Shown: positions 30,808 to 30,982 of the stretch, piece by piece | Numbering within the stretch: the first letter of the stretch is position 1 | Layout of the letters: each line of letters starts with the position of its first letter | Assembly (NCBI GenBank): GCA_046094385.1 | Contig: JBJTHJ010000064.1 | Coordinates: forward strand, 1 to 30,982 | Direction of reading: 5' to 3' | Source: ZLKRG08 sp046094385 | GTDB taxonomy: Bacteria > Actinomycetota > Actinomycetes > Nanopelagicales > Nanopelagicaceae | Length of the DNA: 30,982 nt | Made by a program: the position numbers and the translations under genes | Notes under the pieces: model-generated | What the model was told of the DNA's origin: nothing | The model's input: the letters and a program-made list of their open reading frames with translations, nothing else | Databases searched by the model: none

Positions 30808-30982
30808 CTAACTAATTAAGCGCTTACTAGAAGTTAGAAAGCCGACACCCCATGACAACTGCATGGTGATGAGAACAATTGGCAGGTAGCACATCTGGCT
30901 CGGAGACTTCCCGATCAAAATTGCGGCCATTAATGTAAAGAGTAAGTAAACCGCAGCAGGCAGGATAAGAATTAGATTAAAT
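30808..30982 (-). CDS. C-terminal end of a membrane glycosyltransferase, 5' part beyond the window
   Basis: A partial reading frame ends with TAG at 30808-30810. The last 57 residues (AAVYLLFTLMAAILIGK, then YLPIVLITMQLSWGVGFLTS) form two hydrophobic segments, like the C-terminus of family 2 glycosyltransferases that accompany Wzm/Wzt exporters. The enzyme class is inferred from this tail and the adjacent exporter; the catalytic part is not visible. Confidence 0.65.
   Translation of the reverse strand, partial: FNLILILPAAVYLLFTLMAAILIGKSPSQMCYLPIVLITMQLSWGVGFLTSSKRLIS

Overview
This window is a gene-dense chromosomal segment of an actinobacterium with a small, AT-leaning genome. Diagnostic genes are mtrA/mtrB, a WhiB-family iron-sulfur regulator, the DUF3499, DUF3107, DUF3117 and DUF5719 families, MshB (mycothiol synthesis), MoeZ, and the actinobacterial forms of DapC and DapD. 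GC content looks to be in the mid-40s percent by eye. Intergenic gaps are tiny (none above about 145 bp), ATGA/TAATG overlaps are common and two convergent gene pairs overlap. This suggests a streamlined planktonic lineage of the acI/Nanopelagicales type; the assignment is inference, not a database result. No rRNA, tRNA, CRISPR, insertion sequence or prophage was seen.

Layout. (1) 1-11.9 kb, all on the minus strand: mtrB (cut by the window edge), mtrA, sahH, manB, DUF3499, DUF5719, a 996-residue membrane glycosyltransferase, whiB, a mannose-1-phosphate guanylyltransferase-like gene and dapC. From memory this resembles the Mycobacterium tuberculosis Rv3244c-Rv3264c region, an envelope and division control block. 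(2) 12-14 kb: fdxA, reading into dapC; a divergent GNAT acetyltransferase; and mshB, convergent with it (compare Rv1170-Rv1178). (3) 14-17.5 kb: moeZ, divergent from a tetR-DUF3107-DEAD helicase operon (compare Rv3206c-Rv3211). (4) 17.4-22.4 kb: a minus-strand run of a PRC/MgtE_N/CBS protein, an NRAMP-type transporter, an EamA exporter, a PHP phosphoesterase and MarC. (5) 22.4-28 kb: mrp, tatB, an O-methyltransferase, pepA, DUF3117, a sigma region-4-like mini-protein and a LOG-family gene, divergent from dapD (compare Rv1201c-Rv1231c, without sigE-rseA-htrA). (6) 28-31 kb: a SpoIID-domain secreted protein, an ABC polysaccharide exporter pair, and the tail of a glycosyltransferase.

Many genes serve the cell envelope: sugar-nucleotide supply (manB and the guanylyltransferase), glycan transfer and export (the glycosyltransferases and Wzm/Wzt), meso-diaminopimelate for peptidoglycan (dapC, dapD), and control by MtrAB and WhiB.

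The strongest non-gene signal is promoter geometry. At least nine start codons have a TANNNT hexamer exactly 6 or 7 nt upstream and no Shine-Dalgarno sequence, which is the signature of leaderless mRNAs. At 26991-27000 two such hexamers on opposite strands share two base pairs, forming what looks like one bidirectional promoter for the LOG gene and dapD. The other leading observation is a translationally coupled pair in which an NRAMP-type transporter with a non-canonical metal site is preceded by a soluble PRC/MgtE_N/CBS protein, that is, an MgtE-like sensory module without its own channel.
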